This document shows positions 34,966 through 42,983 of a DNA stretch of 64,000 bases, piece after piece. The number at the start of each line of letters is the position of its first letter. The stretch's first letter is position 1. This DNA is from Dactylosporangium sp040689395 (GTDB lineage Bacteria > Actinomycetota > Actinomycetes > Mycobacteriales > Micromonosporaceae), in assembly GCF_040689395.1 (NCBI RefSeq), contig NZ_JBFAZX010000007.1, positions 62,001-126,000 of the forward strand, written 5' to 3'. Made by a program: the position numbers and the translations under genes. A model generated the notes under the pieces. The model worked only from the letters and a program-made list of their open reading frames with translations. It did not search any database and was not told the DNA's origin.

Positions 34966-37407
34966 TCAAAGCCGCACGCGCTCGCCGGACGGGTCGTACA
35001 GGGGGCGCAGGGAGGCGCGCGCCGGGTACGTCGCGCCGGCGATCTCCACGGTCAGCTCGCCGGCGTCCAGCCAAGCCTGGTCGAGCGGGTCGTCGCCGGC
35101 GTCGAGCATGGCCAGGCCGACCGCGCCGCCGAGCGTGTGCCCGTAGGAGGCGGCCCGGACGTATCCCACGTCCCGGCCGTCGCGGCGCACGACCTCGCCG
35201 TGGAACATCAGCGCCTTCGGGTCGGTGACCAGCACCTGGACCAGCCGCCGGGTGAGCGGGCCGCGGGCGCGGCGGGCCAGCACCGCCTCGCGGCCGATGA
35301 AGTGCTCTTTGTCCAGCGCGACGGCGAAGCCCAGCCCGGCCTCGAGGACGTCGTCGGTGTTGTCGATGTCGTGGCCGTAGTCGCGGTACCCCTTCTCCAT
35401 GCGCAGGCTGGCGAGCGCCTTGAGCCCGGCGTGGCGCAGCCCGTGCTCCAGGGTCCGTGCGCCGGCGGTGATGAGGCGGTCGTACACGTGCACGGCCTGG
35501 TCGGCGGGGACGTAGAGCTCGTAGCCCAGCTCGCCGACGTAGGTGATGCGCAGGCACAGCGCCCGGGCGTAGCCGATCTCGATCTCCGCGGCGCCGCGGA
35601 ACGGCAGCGTGATCTCGGCCCCGGCCGCGGCCGACAGCACCGCCCGCGACCGTGGGCCCTGAAGGTTGATCTGCGCCCAGCCGGAGGTGGCGTCGGTGAC
35701 GAAGGCGTGGCGCCGGGGAGTGCGGCCGAGGTGCCGGCGCAGCCGGGTCAGCACGTGCCGGTGCGCGGTGTCGGAGGCGACGACCCAGAACCGGTCCTCG
35801 TCGAGCTGGGTGACGGTCAGGTCGGCCTCGATCGTGCCGCCCTCGTTGAGCCACTGCGTGTAGGTGACCCGCCGCGGGGTGCACACGCGGTTGGCGGACA
35901 GCTCCTCCAGCACCGCCCCGGCCTCGCGCCCCTGTACCAGGAACTTGGCCATGAACGACATGTCCATGAGGATCGCGTCCTCGCGGGCCGCCCGGTGCTC
36001 CGCCGCCCAGGTGCCGAACCAGTCCGGCTTTCCCCACGAGGGAGTGAAACGACCGGAGAAGTCGTAGAAATCGGGCATCTCCCAGCCCGACACGTCCCGC
36101 CGGTACGGCCGCAGCGGCTCCAGGCGATCGTGCAGCGGTGAGCGGCGCGCGTCTCGGGCTGAGGTGAGGGCCTTGCCCGGGTAGTGCGCGGCGTAGACCT
36201 GCCCGAGCGCCTCGACCGTCCGCGCGGCGCGGTAGTCCCGGTTGCGCTGGTACGGCTGCAGCCGGTCGATGTGCATCCCGGTCACGTCGACGTCGGGCCG
36301 CCCCTCGGCGATCCACGCGGCGAGGGCCCGGCCGATCCCGCCCCCGGTCAGGATGCCGATCGAGTTCATGCCCGCCGCCACGAAGTAGTTGCGCAGTTCC
36401 GGCGACTCCCCGAAGATCGGCGCCAGGTCGGGGGTGAAGCTCTCCGGCCCGCAGAAGAAGGTGCGCACGCCCGCGGTCGCGGTCACCGGGATGCGGGCCA
36501 TCGCCGCCTCCAGGTAGGGCGCCATGCGGTCCCAGTCGGGCGGGAGCGTGCCGAAGGAGAAGCTCTCGGGCACCCGGTCGACGCTCCACGGCGCCGCCGC
36601 GCCCTCGAACAGCCCGACCATGAGGCCGCCGGTCTCCTCGCGGAAGTACCCGTAGGCGCCGGGGTCCTCCAGCACCGGCAGGTCGGCGCTCACCCCGTCG
36701 ATCGGCTCGGTGATGAGGTAGTAGTGCTCGGCGGCCTGCAGCGGGATGCTGACCCCGGCCTCCTCGCCCAGCTGGCGGGCCCACATGCCGGCGCAGTTGA
36801 CGACGACCTCCGCCTCGACGTCGCCGAACGGTGTGCGCACGCCGGTGACCGTGTCCCCGCGACGCAGGGTGCCGGTCACCGGTACCCCCTCAAGGATCTT
36901 GGCGCCCCGCAGCCGGGCTCCCTTGGCGAGGGACATCGTCACGTCCACGGGGTTGGCCCGCCCGTCCTCGGCGACGTAGAAGCCGGCCAGCACGTCGTCG
37001 GTGCGGGCCAGGGGGAAGAGGTCGCGCACCTCGGCCGGGGAGATCTCGTGCACGTCGACGCCGAGGTGCCGGTTGAACGCGGCCACCCGGCGGTACTCCT
37101 CCAGGCGCCCCTCGTCGGTGGCCAGCTCGATGAAGCCGCACTGCCGCAGGCCGGTGGACAGGCCGGTCTCGGCCTCAAGGCCCGCGTACAGGTCGCGGGT
37201 GTACTGGCGCAGCCGGGTCGAGGTCTCCGACAGCGAGCCGAACGTGACGATCAGCCCGGCCGCGTGCCACGTGGTCCCGGCCGTGAGCCGGTCCCGCTCC
37301 AGCAGCAGTACGTCGCGGACGCCCATCTTCGCCAGGTGGTACGCGACGGAGGTGCCGATGACACCGCCGCCAACCACCACGACGTGGGCCCGTTCGGGGA
37401 GGTTCAT
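34966..37407 (-). CDS. FAD-dependent dimethylglycine/sarcosine dehydrogenase with GcvT domain
   Basis: 813 residues. FAD-binding GGGVIGTS near 13-20 and the DAO domain up to about 380, a FAO_M linker (about 385-440), then a GcvT aminomethyltransferase-like domain with its C-terminal barrel (about 440-813; PRSRAVLSAAAG, GELGYELYVP, GLKALASLRMEKGYR). Oxidises N-methyl groups of dimethylglycine or sarcosine and passes formaldehyde to tetrahydrofolate. The start MNLPERAHVVVVGGG fits the fold. Could work downstream of the Rieske oxygenase at 61.4 kb. Confidence 0.93.
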   Translation of the reverse strand: MNLPERAHVVVVGGGVIGTSVAYHLAKMGVRDVLLLERDRLTAGTTWHAAGLIVTFGSLSETSTRLRQYTRDLYAGLEAETGLSTGLRQCGFIELATDEGRLEEYRRVAAFNRHLGVDVHEISPAEVRDLFPLARTDDVLAGFYVAEDGRANPVDVTMSLAKGARLRGAKILEGVPVTGTLRRGDTVTGVRTPFGDVEAEVVVNCAGMWARQLGEEAGVSIPLQAAEHYYLITEPIDGVSADLPVLEDPGAYGYFREETGGLMVGLFEGAAAPWSVDRVPESFSFGTLPPDWDRMAPYLEAAMARIPVTATAGVRTFFCGPESFTPDLAPIFGESPELRNYFVAAGMNSIGILTGGGIGRALAAWIAEGRPDVDVTGMHIDRLQPYQRNRDYRAARTVEALGQVYAAHYPGKALTSARDARRSPLHDRLEPLRPYRRDVSGWEMPDFYDFSGRFTPSWGKPDWFGTWAAEHRAAREDAILMDMSFMAKFLVQGREAGAVLEELSANRVCTPRRVTYTQWLNEGGTIEADLTVTQLDEDRFWVVASDTAHRHVLTRLRRHLGRTPRRHAFVTDATSGWAQINLQGPRSRAVLSAAAGAEITLPFRGAAEIEIGYARALCLRITYVGELGYELYVPADQAVHVYDRLITAGARTLEHGLRHAGLKALASLRMEKGYRDYGHDIDNTDDVLEAGLGFAVALDKEHFIGREAVLARRARGPLTRRLVQVLVTDPKALMFHGEVVRRDGRDVGYVRAASYGHTLGGAVGLAMLDAGDDPLDQAWLDAGELTVEIAGATYPARASLRPLYDPSGERVRL

Positions 37408-37745
37408 GCGCAGCACTGTAGTGCGCCGGGCGCCTGCCGGCTGCCACCGCGGCGTTCGGCCGATCGGCCACCTGGCCGTGCCGGGCAGTGGCTGACCTGC
37501 CGCGCCGGTAGGGTGATCCGGGAACATGTCCGCCGAGAATGGCAAAAGTCCGCGCATGGGCGACCCGGCGAGGTAGCCTCGTTGGCGCTGCCGCTGTTGA
37601 TATGTCCACAGTGGACCGAATCGGGCCGGATCCGCGTGATCCGGCGTGAGCCGGGACACACCCGCATTCATTCATGTCGGTCGGGAACACATCCGAGGCC
37701 GGCGGCGTTCGTTACACAACCAAGTCACCAAGAGAGGTGAACGCC
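37408..37745. other. Divergent intergenic region
   Basis: About 340 bases between the dehydrogenase and DUF4193 starts. Contains the inverted repeat listed separately and presumably both promoters. No gene seen. Confidence 0.5.
37625..37645. promoter_or_regulatory. Inverted repeat GCCGGATC-N5-GATCCGGC
   Basis: Perfect 8-base arms about 100 bases upstream of the DUF4193 ATG and 218 bases from the dehydrogenase start. Operator-like. Confidence 0.45.
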
Positions 37746-38045
37746 ATGGCCATCAGCACCGACTACGACGCGCCACGCCACCCGGTCAGCAGCGATCTCG
37801 CAGAGGACAGCCTCGAAGAGCTCACCGCACGCCGGGCCGCGGGCCAGTCGTCATCGGTCGACGTCGACGACAGCGAGGCGGGCTTCGAGCTACCGGGCGC
37901 TGAGCTGCCCGACGAAGAACTGACCGTCCCCGTCGTCCCCATGCGCGGCGATGAGTTCCGCTGCTCCAGCTGCTTCCTCGTGCACCACCGCAGCCAGCTG
38001 GCCAGGGAGCGCAACGGCGCGCCGATCTGCACCGAATGTGACTAG
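37746..38045 (+). CDS. DUF4193 zinc-ribbon protein
   Basis: 99 residues, near-textbook for the actinobacterial family DUF4193: MAISTDYDAPR start, EDSLEELTARR, ELPGAELPDEELTVPVVP, then a four-cysteine zinc ribbon (CSSC in FRCSSCFLVHHRSQLA and CTEC at the end). Function is unknown; these proteins are common and often highly expressed. Ribosome binding site AGAGAGG upstream. Stop overlaps that of RNase Z on the other strand by four bases. Confidence 0.93.
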   Translation: MAISTDYDAPRHPVSSDLAEDSLEELTARRAAGQSSSVDVDDSEAGFELPGAELPDEELTVPVVPMRGDEFRCSSCFLVHHRSQLARERNGAPICTECD

Positions 38046-38938
38046 CCGCGGATCTTGACCCTGGTCAGGTCCTCGGCCACGACAACCTCGCCGTCGAAGA
38101 CCGCTTCCGCCTCCCGCCGGAAGCGCGACGGGTCGTCGTAGCGCTGCGAGAAGTGGGTGAGCACGAGTGTGCCCACACCGCATTCCGCGGCCACCCGCGC
38201 CGCCTGCCCGGCGGTCAGGTGCCCATGCGCGACGGCCGGTCCCTCGTCCTCGGCCAGGTAGGTGGACTCGATCACCAGCACGTCCGCTCCGTCGGCCAGC
38301 CGCCCGACGCCGTCGCAGAGCCGCGTGTCCATCACGAATGCGAATCTCCGTCCCCTGCGGGGCTCGCTCACGTCCTCCAGCCGCACCCCCTTCAGCTCCC
38401 CGGCACGCTGCAGTGTGGCGATGTCGGGGCCGGCGATGCCGCGCTCACGCAGCCGGTCGGGCAGCATGCGCCGGCTGTCGTGCTCGACGAGCCGATAGCC
38501 GTACGTCTGCATGCCGTGATCGAGCCGGTGCGCCTCGATCCGGAACTTCGGGGTCTGCGCGATGGTGCCATCCGCTTCGACCGGGTTCTTGGTGATGATC
38601 GCGCGGTCATGGAAGGGTGCGGCGTTGCGGAGGCGGTCGAAGTACTCCTCGCCACCCGCCGGGAAGTAGGCCTGCACGTCGTGCGGCGAGTTGTCCAGGG
38701 AGATCCGCTGGATCACGCCCGGCAGGCCCAGGCAGTGGTCGCCGTGGAAGTGCGTGATGCAGATCCGGGTGATGTCACTGGCCGCGACCCCGGCGTGGAC
38801 CATCTGCCGCTGCGTGCCCTCGCCCGGGTCGAACAGGATGCCCTCGCCGTCCCACGACAGGAAGTAGCCGTTGTGGTTTCGCGACCGGGTCGGCACCTGG
38901 CTGGCGGTGCCCAGCACGACGAGCTCTCGAAGCGACAC
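38042..38938 (-). CDS. rnz: Ribonuclease Z
   Basis: 298 residues of the metallo-beta-lactamase fold with metal motif HFHGDH (63-68), TASQVPTRSRNHNGY near the start, a downstream VMDTRLCD aspartate, and LTHFSQRY histidine. Trims tRNA 3' ends by endonuclease action. GTG chosen because TACAGT lies seven bases before it; a longer upstream frame crosses a perfect hairpin and has no coding character. Confidence 0.93.
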   Translation of the reverse strand: MSLRELVVLGTASQVPTRSRNHNGYFLSWDGEGILFDPGEGTQRQMVHAGVAASDITRICITHFHGDHCLGLPGVIQRISLDNSPHDVQAYFPAGGEEYFDRLRNAAPFHDRAIITKNPVEADGTIAQTPKFRIEAHRLDHGMQTYGYRLVEHDSRRMLPDRLRERGIAGPDIATLQRAGELKGVRLEDVSEPRRGRRFAFVMDTRLCDGVGRLADGADVLVIESTYLAEDEGPAVAHGHLTAGQAARVAAECGVGTLVLTHFSQRYDDPSRFRREAEAVFDGEVVVAEDLTRVKIRG

Positions 38939-38945
38939 CCCGGCG

Positions 38946-38951
38946 ACTGTA
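38946..38951 (-). promoter_or_regulatory. -10 box TACAGT, leaderless start
   Basis: Seven bases before the GTG of RNase Z; decides the start. Confidence 0.6.
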
Positions 38952-38973
38952 CCGGCGGGCTCCTGGTCGCGCG

Positions 38974-39013
38974 CGTCGATATCGGCGCCACCGGGGCGGC
39001 GCCGATATCGACG
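38974..39013. repeat. Perfect 16-base inverted repeat with 8-base loop
   Basis: CGTCGATATCGGCGCC, loop ACCGGGGC, GGCGCCGATATCGACG. It lies 23 bases upstream of the RNase Z -10 box, beyond the serA terminator. No T-tract. A very stable hairpin or cruciform; role unknown. Confidence 0.8.
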
Positions 39014-39173
39014 AAGATCAGCAGGCGTTGAGCATGCTCTGCAGCCGAATTGACCTGGTGTTGCTGAAGCCGGATGAACTGGCGATGACCACCGTGTCGC
39101 GGCCATGGCAGCGCACGCCGGTCGGCCGTACCGTTCGGCTTCGGACAAACAAAAAGCTGGACCAAACACGGCC

Positions 39174-39228
39174 GGACGAAGAAAGCGGCCGGCGGCCTGC
39201 CCGTGCGGTCGGGCGAGGCCGCCGGCCG
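39174..39228 (-). terminator. serA terminator
   Basis: A GC-rich stem (CGGCCGGCGGCCT pairing with AGGCCGCCGGCCG, extended by CCCG/CGGG with one bulge) is followed on the minus strand by CTTTCTTCGT. It begins 46 bases after the serA stop. Confidence 0.75.
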
Positions 39229-39273
39229 GGAGCCGGGACCGTTCGGCGGCCGCGCGGGGCGCGGCCGGGGGCG

Positions 39274-40500
39274 TCAGGAGAGCACGCGCAGGTGGACGGT
39301 GGTGGCCATGTCGGCCAGCTGGGTCAGGATCTCCTGCGGGTAGTTGACCGCGATGTCGGTCAGCAGGTAGCCGAACTCGCCGCGGGTGGCCAGGATCTGG
39401 CCCTCCACGTTGACCTTGTGGCTGGCGAGGACGCTGTTGACGTCGGCGAGCACGCCCGGCACGTTGTGGTGCAGCAGCGCGATGCGGTGGGTGTCCGGGG
39501 CCTGCTGCAGGTTGAGCGAGGGCAGGTTGACGCTGAGCGTCGTGGAGCCCTCCGAGATGTACTTGTGCAGCTTCTCGGCGACGAACGAGCCGATGTCGGA
39601 CTGCGCCTCCTCGGTCGACCCGCCGATGTGCGGGGTGAGGATCACGTTGGGCAGGCCGCGCAGGGCCGACACGAACTCGTCGCCCTTCGCCTTCGGCTCC
39701 TTCGGGAACACGTCCACGGCGGCGCCGGCGAGGTGCCCGTTGTCGAGGTGGCGGCGCAGCGCGTCGTGATCGATCACGAAGCCGCGGCTGAGGTTGAGGA
39801 AGATGCTGCGCGGGCGCATCCTGGCGAACTGCTCCTCGCCGAAGAACCCGCTGTTGCCCGGGCGCCCGTCCACGTGCAGCGTGACGATGTCAGCGACCTC
39901 GAGCAGCTCGTCGAGGGAGTTGCAGCGCACGGCGTTGCCCAGCGCCAGCTTCTCGGAGGTGTCGTAGAAATACACCCGCAGGCCGAGATTCTCGGCGAGG
40001 ACCGACAGCTGCGTGCCGATGTTGCCGTAACCGACGATGCCGATCGACCGGCCGCGGATCTCGTGGGAGCCCTCGGCGTCCTTGTTCCACACGCCGTTGT
40101 GCATGTCGGCGTTCTTCTCGGTCAGCCGCCGGGTGAGTGCGATGATCTCGGCGATCGCGAGCTCCACCACGCTGCGGGTGTTGGAGAACGGCGCGTTGAA
40201 CACGGCGATGCCGGTCTCCGCCGCGACGCGCAGGTCGATCTGGTCGGTGCCGATGCAGAACGCGCCGATGGCACGCAGCTGCGGCGCGGAGGCCAGCACG
40301 TTGGCGGTGACCTGGGTCTTGGACCGGATGCCCAGCAGGTGAACCCCGTTGAGCCTCGCGACCAGCTCGTCCTCGTCGAGCGCACGACCGACGGTATCCA
40401 CCTCGTATCCCTCGGAGCGCAGCCGCTCGACCGCGATCGGGTGGATGTTTTCGAGGAAGAGGACCCGAACCGGGTCGGCCTGGGAAGTCTGTGGCTGCAC
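39274..40500 (-). CDS. serA: D-3-phosphoglycerate dehydrogenase
   Basis: 408 residues. NAD-binding VGYGNIGTQ near 157-165, arginine in LSRG, histidine in PHIGGSTEEAQ, and a C-terminal ACT domain (about 335-408, IALLHHNVPGVLADVNSVL) that senses serine. First step of serine synthesis in the cytoplasm. The architecture is the short form with one ACT domain, like the E. coli enzyme. GTG start six bases after TAGGGT. Confidence 0.95.
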   Translation of the reverse strand: MQPQTSQADPVRVLFLENIHPIAVERLRSEGYEVDTVGRALDEDELVARLNGVHLLGIRSKTQVTANVLASAPQLRAIGAFCIGTDQIDLRVAAETGIAVFNAPFSNTRSVVELAIAEIIALTRRLTEKNADMHNGVWNKDAEGSHEIRGRSIGIVGYGNIGTQLSVLAENLGLRVYFYDTSEKLALGNAVRCNSLDELLEVADIVTLHVDGRPGNSGFFGEEQFARMRPRSIFLNLSRGFVIDHDALRRHLDNGHLAGAAVDVFPKEPKAKGDEFVSALRGLPNVILTPHIGGSTEEAQSDIGSFVAEKLHKYISEGSTTLSVNLPSLNLQQAPDTHRIALLHHNVPGVLADVNSVLASHKVNVEGQILATRGEFGYLLTDIAVNYPQEILTQLADMATTVHLRVLS

Positions 40501-40504
40501 ATCC

Positions 40505-40711
40505 CTACCCTATGTGACCTCCGGTGTCACTGGTACGTGAGCCACGACTCGTCCCGTCCTGTGCGATCGCGTGCCGCTGGCGCAGCCGGTCGCGGATCTC
40601 CTCGGGCGTGTATGCCCGCCGCCGCCGCTCCGCCCGCGCGACCAGCACGCCTGTGGCCGCCACGCCGACGACACCGGCCAGCCCCACGACCTTCCACCAC
40701 TTGATTCGCAT
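40505..40711 (-). CDS. Small membrane protein, 68 residues
   Basis: One N-terminal membrane helix (WWKVVGLAGVVGVAATGVLVA, about 5-26) followed by a basic cytoplasmic tail (RAERRRRAYTPEEIRDRLRQRH). Five bases before the serA GTG on the same strand. No named family. The ATG follows a TACCCT box by eight bases. Confidence 0.7.
   Translation of the reverse strand: MRIKWWKVVGLAGVVGVAATGVLVARAERRRRAYTPEEIRDRLRQRHAIAQDGTSRGSRTSDTGGHIG
40507..40512 (-). promoter_or_regulatory. -10 box TAGGGT, leaderless start of serA
   Basis: Ends six bases before the serA GTG and overlaps the end of the small upstream gene. Confidence 0.6.
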
Positions 40712-40718
40712 GAGGCCC

Positions 40719-40725
40719 TAGGGTA
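40719..40725. promoter_or_regulatory. Overlapping divergent -10 boxes
   Basis: The bases TAGGGTA serve both strands: TAGGGT on + ends seven bases before the GTG at 40732; TACCCT on the minus strand ends eight bases before the ATG at 40711. Only one polymerase can occupy the site at a time. Confidence 0.6.
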
Positions 40726-40731
40726 GTACCG

Positions 40732-41370
40732 GTGATGGTCGATCTCGACGAGGCCGTGCGGATGACGCGCACCGGTGACCTGTGGGTGTTTCGCGGCCGA
40801 ACGACCGCCGACCGCGCCATCCAGACGCTGACCAACAGCCCGGTCAACCACGTCGGCATGGCCGTCGTCCTCGACGACATGCCGCCGCTCATGTGGCACG
40901 CCGAGCTCGGGCGGTCGCTGCCGGACATGTGGACGGGCACCCACCAGCGCGGCGTCCAGCTGCACGACCTGCGCGACGCGGTGCTGGTCTGGGGCCGCCG
41001 CTACGGCCAGCGCGCCTGGCTGCGCCAGCTGTTCCCGGAGGCCGGCGCGGCGATGCAGGACGCGGTCCTGCGCACGATCGCCCGCCTGGACGGCACCCCG
41101 TTCCCGTCGACCGCCCGGCTGGCCGGCCGCTGGTTCAGCGGCCGGGTTCGAGGCCGCCTGCCACGGCTGCGCGAGCCGGCCTCCGGCACCCTGGAGACGG
41201 CCTACTGCGCCGAGGTGGTCGCCGTGACGTACGAGGACATGGGCCTGCTCGCCAGGGGTAAGCGGGCGAACTGGTACGACCCGGGGAAGTTCTGGAGCGG
41301 CGACGACCTGCGGCTGCTCGGCGGGGCCACCATCGGCGAGGAGATCGCCGTCGCACTGCCCGCCGCATGA
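40732..41370 (+). CDS. Permuted NlpC/P60 (YiiX-like) cysteine hydrolase
   Basis: 212 residues. Motifs of the permuted papain-like family: GDLWVFRG, the histidine in NHVGMAVVLDD (about 41), and the nucleophile cysteine in TAYCAEVVAVTYEDMGLL (about 162). Such enzymes hydrolyse amide or ester bonds, often of lipids or peptides. No signal peptide. Leaderless GTG. Confidence 0.85.
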   Translation: MMVDLDEAVRMTRTGDLWVFRGRTTADRAIQTLTNSPVNHVGMAVVLDDMPPLMWHAELGRSLPDMWTGTHQRGVQLHDLRDAVLVWGRRYGQRAWLRQLFPEAGAAMQDAVLRTIARLDGTPFPSTARLAGRWFSGRVRGRLPRLREPASGTLETAYCAEVVAVTYEDMGLLARGKRANWYDPGKFWSGDDLRLLGGATIGEEIAVALPAA

Positions 41371-41491
41371 GGCCGCCCGGGCCGGCTCGCCAGGGCCGGG
41401 AGGCCGCCGCCGCGTGGCAGTGCGCTGATCCCCATAAGTCGTTGCGCAACTCTGGCCGTTCGGAGGTGCGCAGTCTGCGAACGGACCGGGG

Positions 41492-41497
41492 TAATTT
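41492..41497 (+). promoter_or_regulatory. -10 box TAATTT, leaderless start
   Basis: Six bases before the GTG of the membrane protein gene. Confidence 0.6.
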
Positions 41498-41503
41498 TCT
41501 CGC

Positions 41504-42034
41504 GTGACCGAGCAGTCCCACCAACCCCTCGACCACCTGGATCGGCCGGCGCCCGACCCCGAAGCCACGCAGCCCTTACCGCCCCCGCCGCCTCGGCTCC
41601 ACCCGGTCCACCGCCCGCCCGTGGCCCTCATCGCGGGCCTCGCGGCCGGGGTCGTCATCGCCGGGGCCGTGCTCGCGGTCCTCCTCGGGCGGATCGGCCC
41701 GGACCCCGACCCCGCCAAGCCGCCGCGGTGGTTCTCCTCGCCGCAGGCGCTGGTGGACTACCTCGACCGGCGCGGCCTGTCCTGCGACGGCTACGAAGCC
41801 GTCGACGACACGCAAAACGCCGTCGGCCGAGGCCACTGCGTCGCCGCCGGGCAACCGGTCGACGTCGGGGTGTACGCCGGGCACAGCGACGTCGAGGCCC
41901 AGTGGGCCGCCCAGGCCGGCAGCCGTGAACCGCTGTTCATGGCTCTGGGCGAGAACTGGGCCGTGGACGGCCCGGCCGACTGGACCAGGCGCGTCGCCGA
42001 GGTCATGAACGCTCAGTACCGAGCGCGACCCTAG
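41504..42034 (+). CDS. Membrane-anchored hypothetical protein
   Basis: 176 residues: proline-rich cytoplasmic N-terminus (LPPPPPRLHP), one helix (about 41-62), and an outside domain of about 110 residues with two cysteines (GLSCDGYE, GHCVAAG). No family recognised. The last codon is ten bases before the GNAT start. Confidence 0.75.
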   Translation: MTEQSHQPLDHLDRPAPDPEATQPLPPPPPRLHPVHRPPVALIAGLAAGVVIAGAVLAVLLGRIGPDPDPAKPPRWFSSPQALVDYLDRRGLSCDGYEAVDDTQNAVGRGHCVAAGQPVDVGVYAGHSDVEAQWAAQAGSREPLFMALGENWAVDGPADWTRRVAEVMNAQYRARP

Positions 42035-42037
42035 GAT
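42032..42037 (+). promoter_or_regulatory. -10 box TAGGAT, leaderless start
   Basis: Overlaps the preceding stop codon and ends six bases before the GTG of the GNAT gene. Confidence 0.6.
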
Positions 42038-42043
42038 GCACGA

Positions 42044-42718
42044 GTGCTCGATCGATTCCTTCGTGCCTGGCTCGGAAGCTGGCCGTCCCCGGGAGGTCTC
42101 GTTGTCGTCGGCAGCCCGCTGCGGGAGAGGCCACGGTGGGACGGCGGGGAGCAGCGAGCGCTCGGTGTGACCGACGCGGCCGGCAACGGCGTGCTGTCCG
42201 TGCCGCCCGCCGCCCGCGACGCCGTCGCGCGGCTCGTCGCCGGGGCCGCCCCGGGCGAGCTGGAGGCGGCGCTCGGCGCGGCGCTGCCCGCCCTCGTCGG
42301 CCGGCCCGGGCAGCACTGCTTCACCGGCGTGTTCCGCTGGAGCGAGGCGCCGGCGGACCTGCCGGACTCGGGGGAGTGGGAGCCGTCGGAGGGGTCCGGC
42401 CTGCCCGACTGGCTGCGGCCGTTCCCCGGCGAGGTGCTCGTCGCGCGGGAGCCGGGCACGGGGGAGTATCTGGCCGGCGTCGGACTCAAGCCGCACGACG
42501 CGACCGGGATCGAGATCTCCGTCGGTACCCAGGAGCGCGCCCGGGGGCGGGGGCTGGCCCGGCGACTGGTGGCCCGGGCGGCACGGCGGATCGCGGACGC
42601 CGGTGCGGTACCGATATATCTGCACGACCCGGCGAACACCGCGAGCGCCCGCGTGGCCGCCGCGTCCGGCTTCCCCGATCTCGGCTGGAAGGTCCACGCC
42701 CTCGCGGAGAACGCGTGA
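42044..42718 (+). CDS. GNAT-family acetyltransferase
   Basis: 224 residues. The C-terminal half has the GNAT core: VGLKPHDATGIEISVGTQERARGRGLARRLVARAARRI, containing the acetyl-CoA loop R-x-x-G-x-G-x-A, and the final NTASARVAAASGFPDLGW helix. The N-terminal 110 residues are less clear. Transfers an acetyl group to an unknown amine. Confidence 0.85.
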   Translation: MLDRFLRAWLGSWPSPGGLVVVGSPLRERPRWDGGEQRALGVTDAAGNGVLSVPPAARDAVARLVAGAAPGELEAALGAALPALVGRPGQHCFTGVFRWSEAPADLPDSGEWEPSEGSGLPDWLRPFPGEVLVAREPGTGEYLAGVGLKPHDATGIEISVGTQERARGRGLARRLVARAARRIADAGAVPIYLHDPANTASARVAAASGFPDLGWKVHALAENA

Positions 42719-42772
42719 CGGCAGCGGGCCCGGCCCGCCAGCCTGCCACCGCGCGACCGGCGGGGTGGCGGA

Positions 42773-42973
42773 TCAGCGTGCCCGCAGCTCTCGCCGGCTG
42801 ACCGCCAGGTATACGCGGTGATCGCGGTGGTCGATGCGCTCGACCGTGTTCACGTCCACCTTGAGCAGCGCGCCGTCGTCGCCGGCGACCAGCACCTGCC
42901 GGCCGTCGTACGTCCTGCGGTCGATCGCGCCGACCTCGCCGTCGGTCGCCTCGACGGTGTAGCCGACGAGCAC
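42773..42973 (-). CDS. PRC-barrel-like small protein
   Basis: 66 residues: GYTVEATDGEVGAIDRR, DDGALLKVDVNTVERIDHRDHRVYLAVSR. The pattern of short strands matches a PRC-barrel (photoreaction-centre H / RimM-like) domain, as in small actinobacterial proteins. GGAGG lies six bases before the GTG; an ATG one codon earlier is too close to that box. Follows the broken MFS gene by ten bases. Confidence 0.75.
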   Translation of the reverse strand: MLVGYTVEATDGEVGAIDRRTYDGRQVLVAGDDGALLKVDVNTVERIDHRDHRVYLAVSRRELRAR

Positions 42974-42983
42974 CATGAGCCTC

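Larger units (their letters stand above)
38939..39273. other. Intergenic region with two hairpins
   Basis: About 335 bases between RNase Z and serA. Holds the RNase Z -10 box, the perfect 16-base hairpin and the serA terminator; no gene found between them. Confidence 0.6.

Noticed and set aside
37408..37671. N-terminal extension of the dimethylglycine dehydrogenase
   Set aside because: The added residues do not resemble the family and the FAD motif sits correctly after the internal ATG.
38939..39169. N-terminal extension of RNase Z
   Set aside because: It would read through the perfect hairpin, and the -10 box fits the internal GTG.
39028..40704. A 558-codon open frame opposite serA
   Set aside because: Mirror of the serA coding frame; no recognisable domain and biased Val/Asp/Gly composition.
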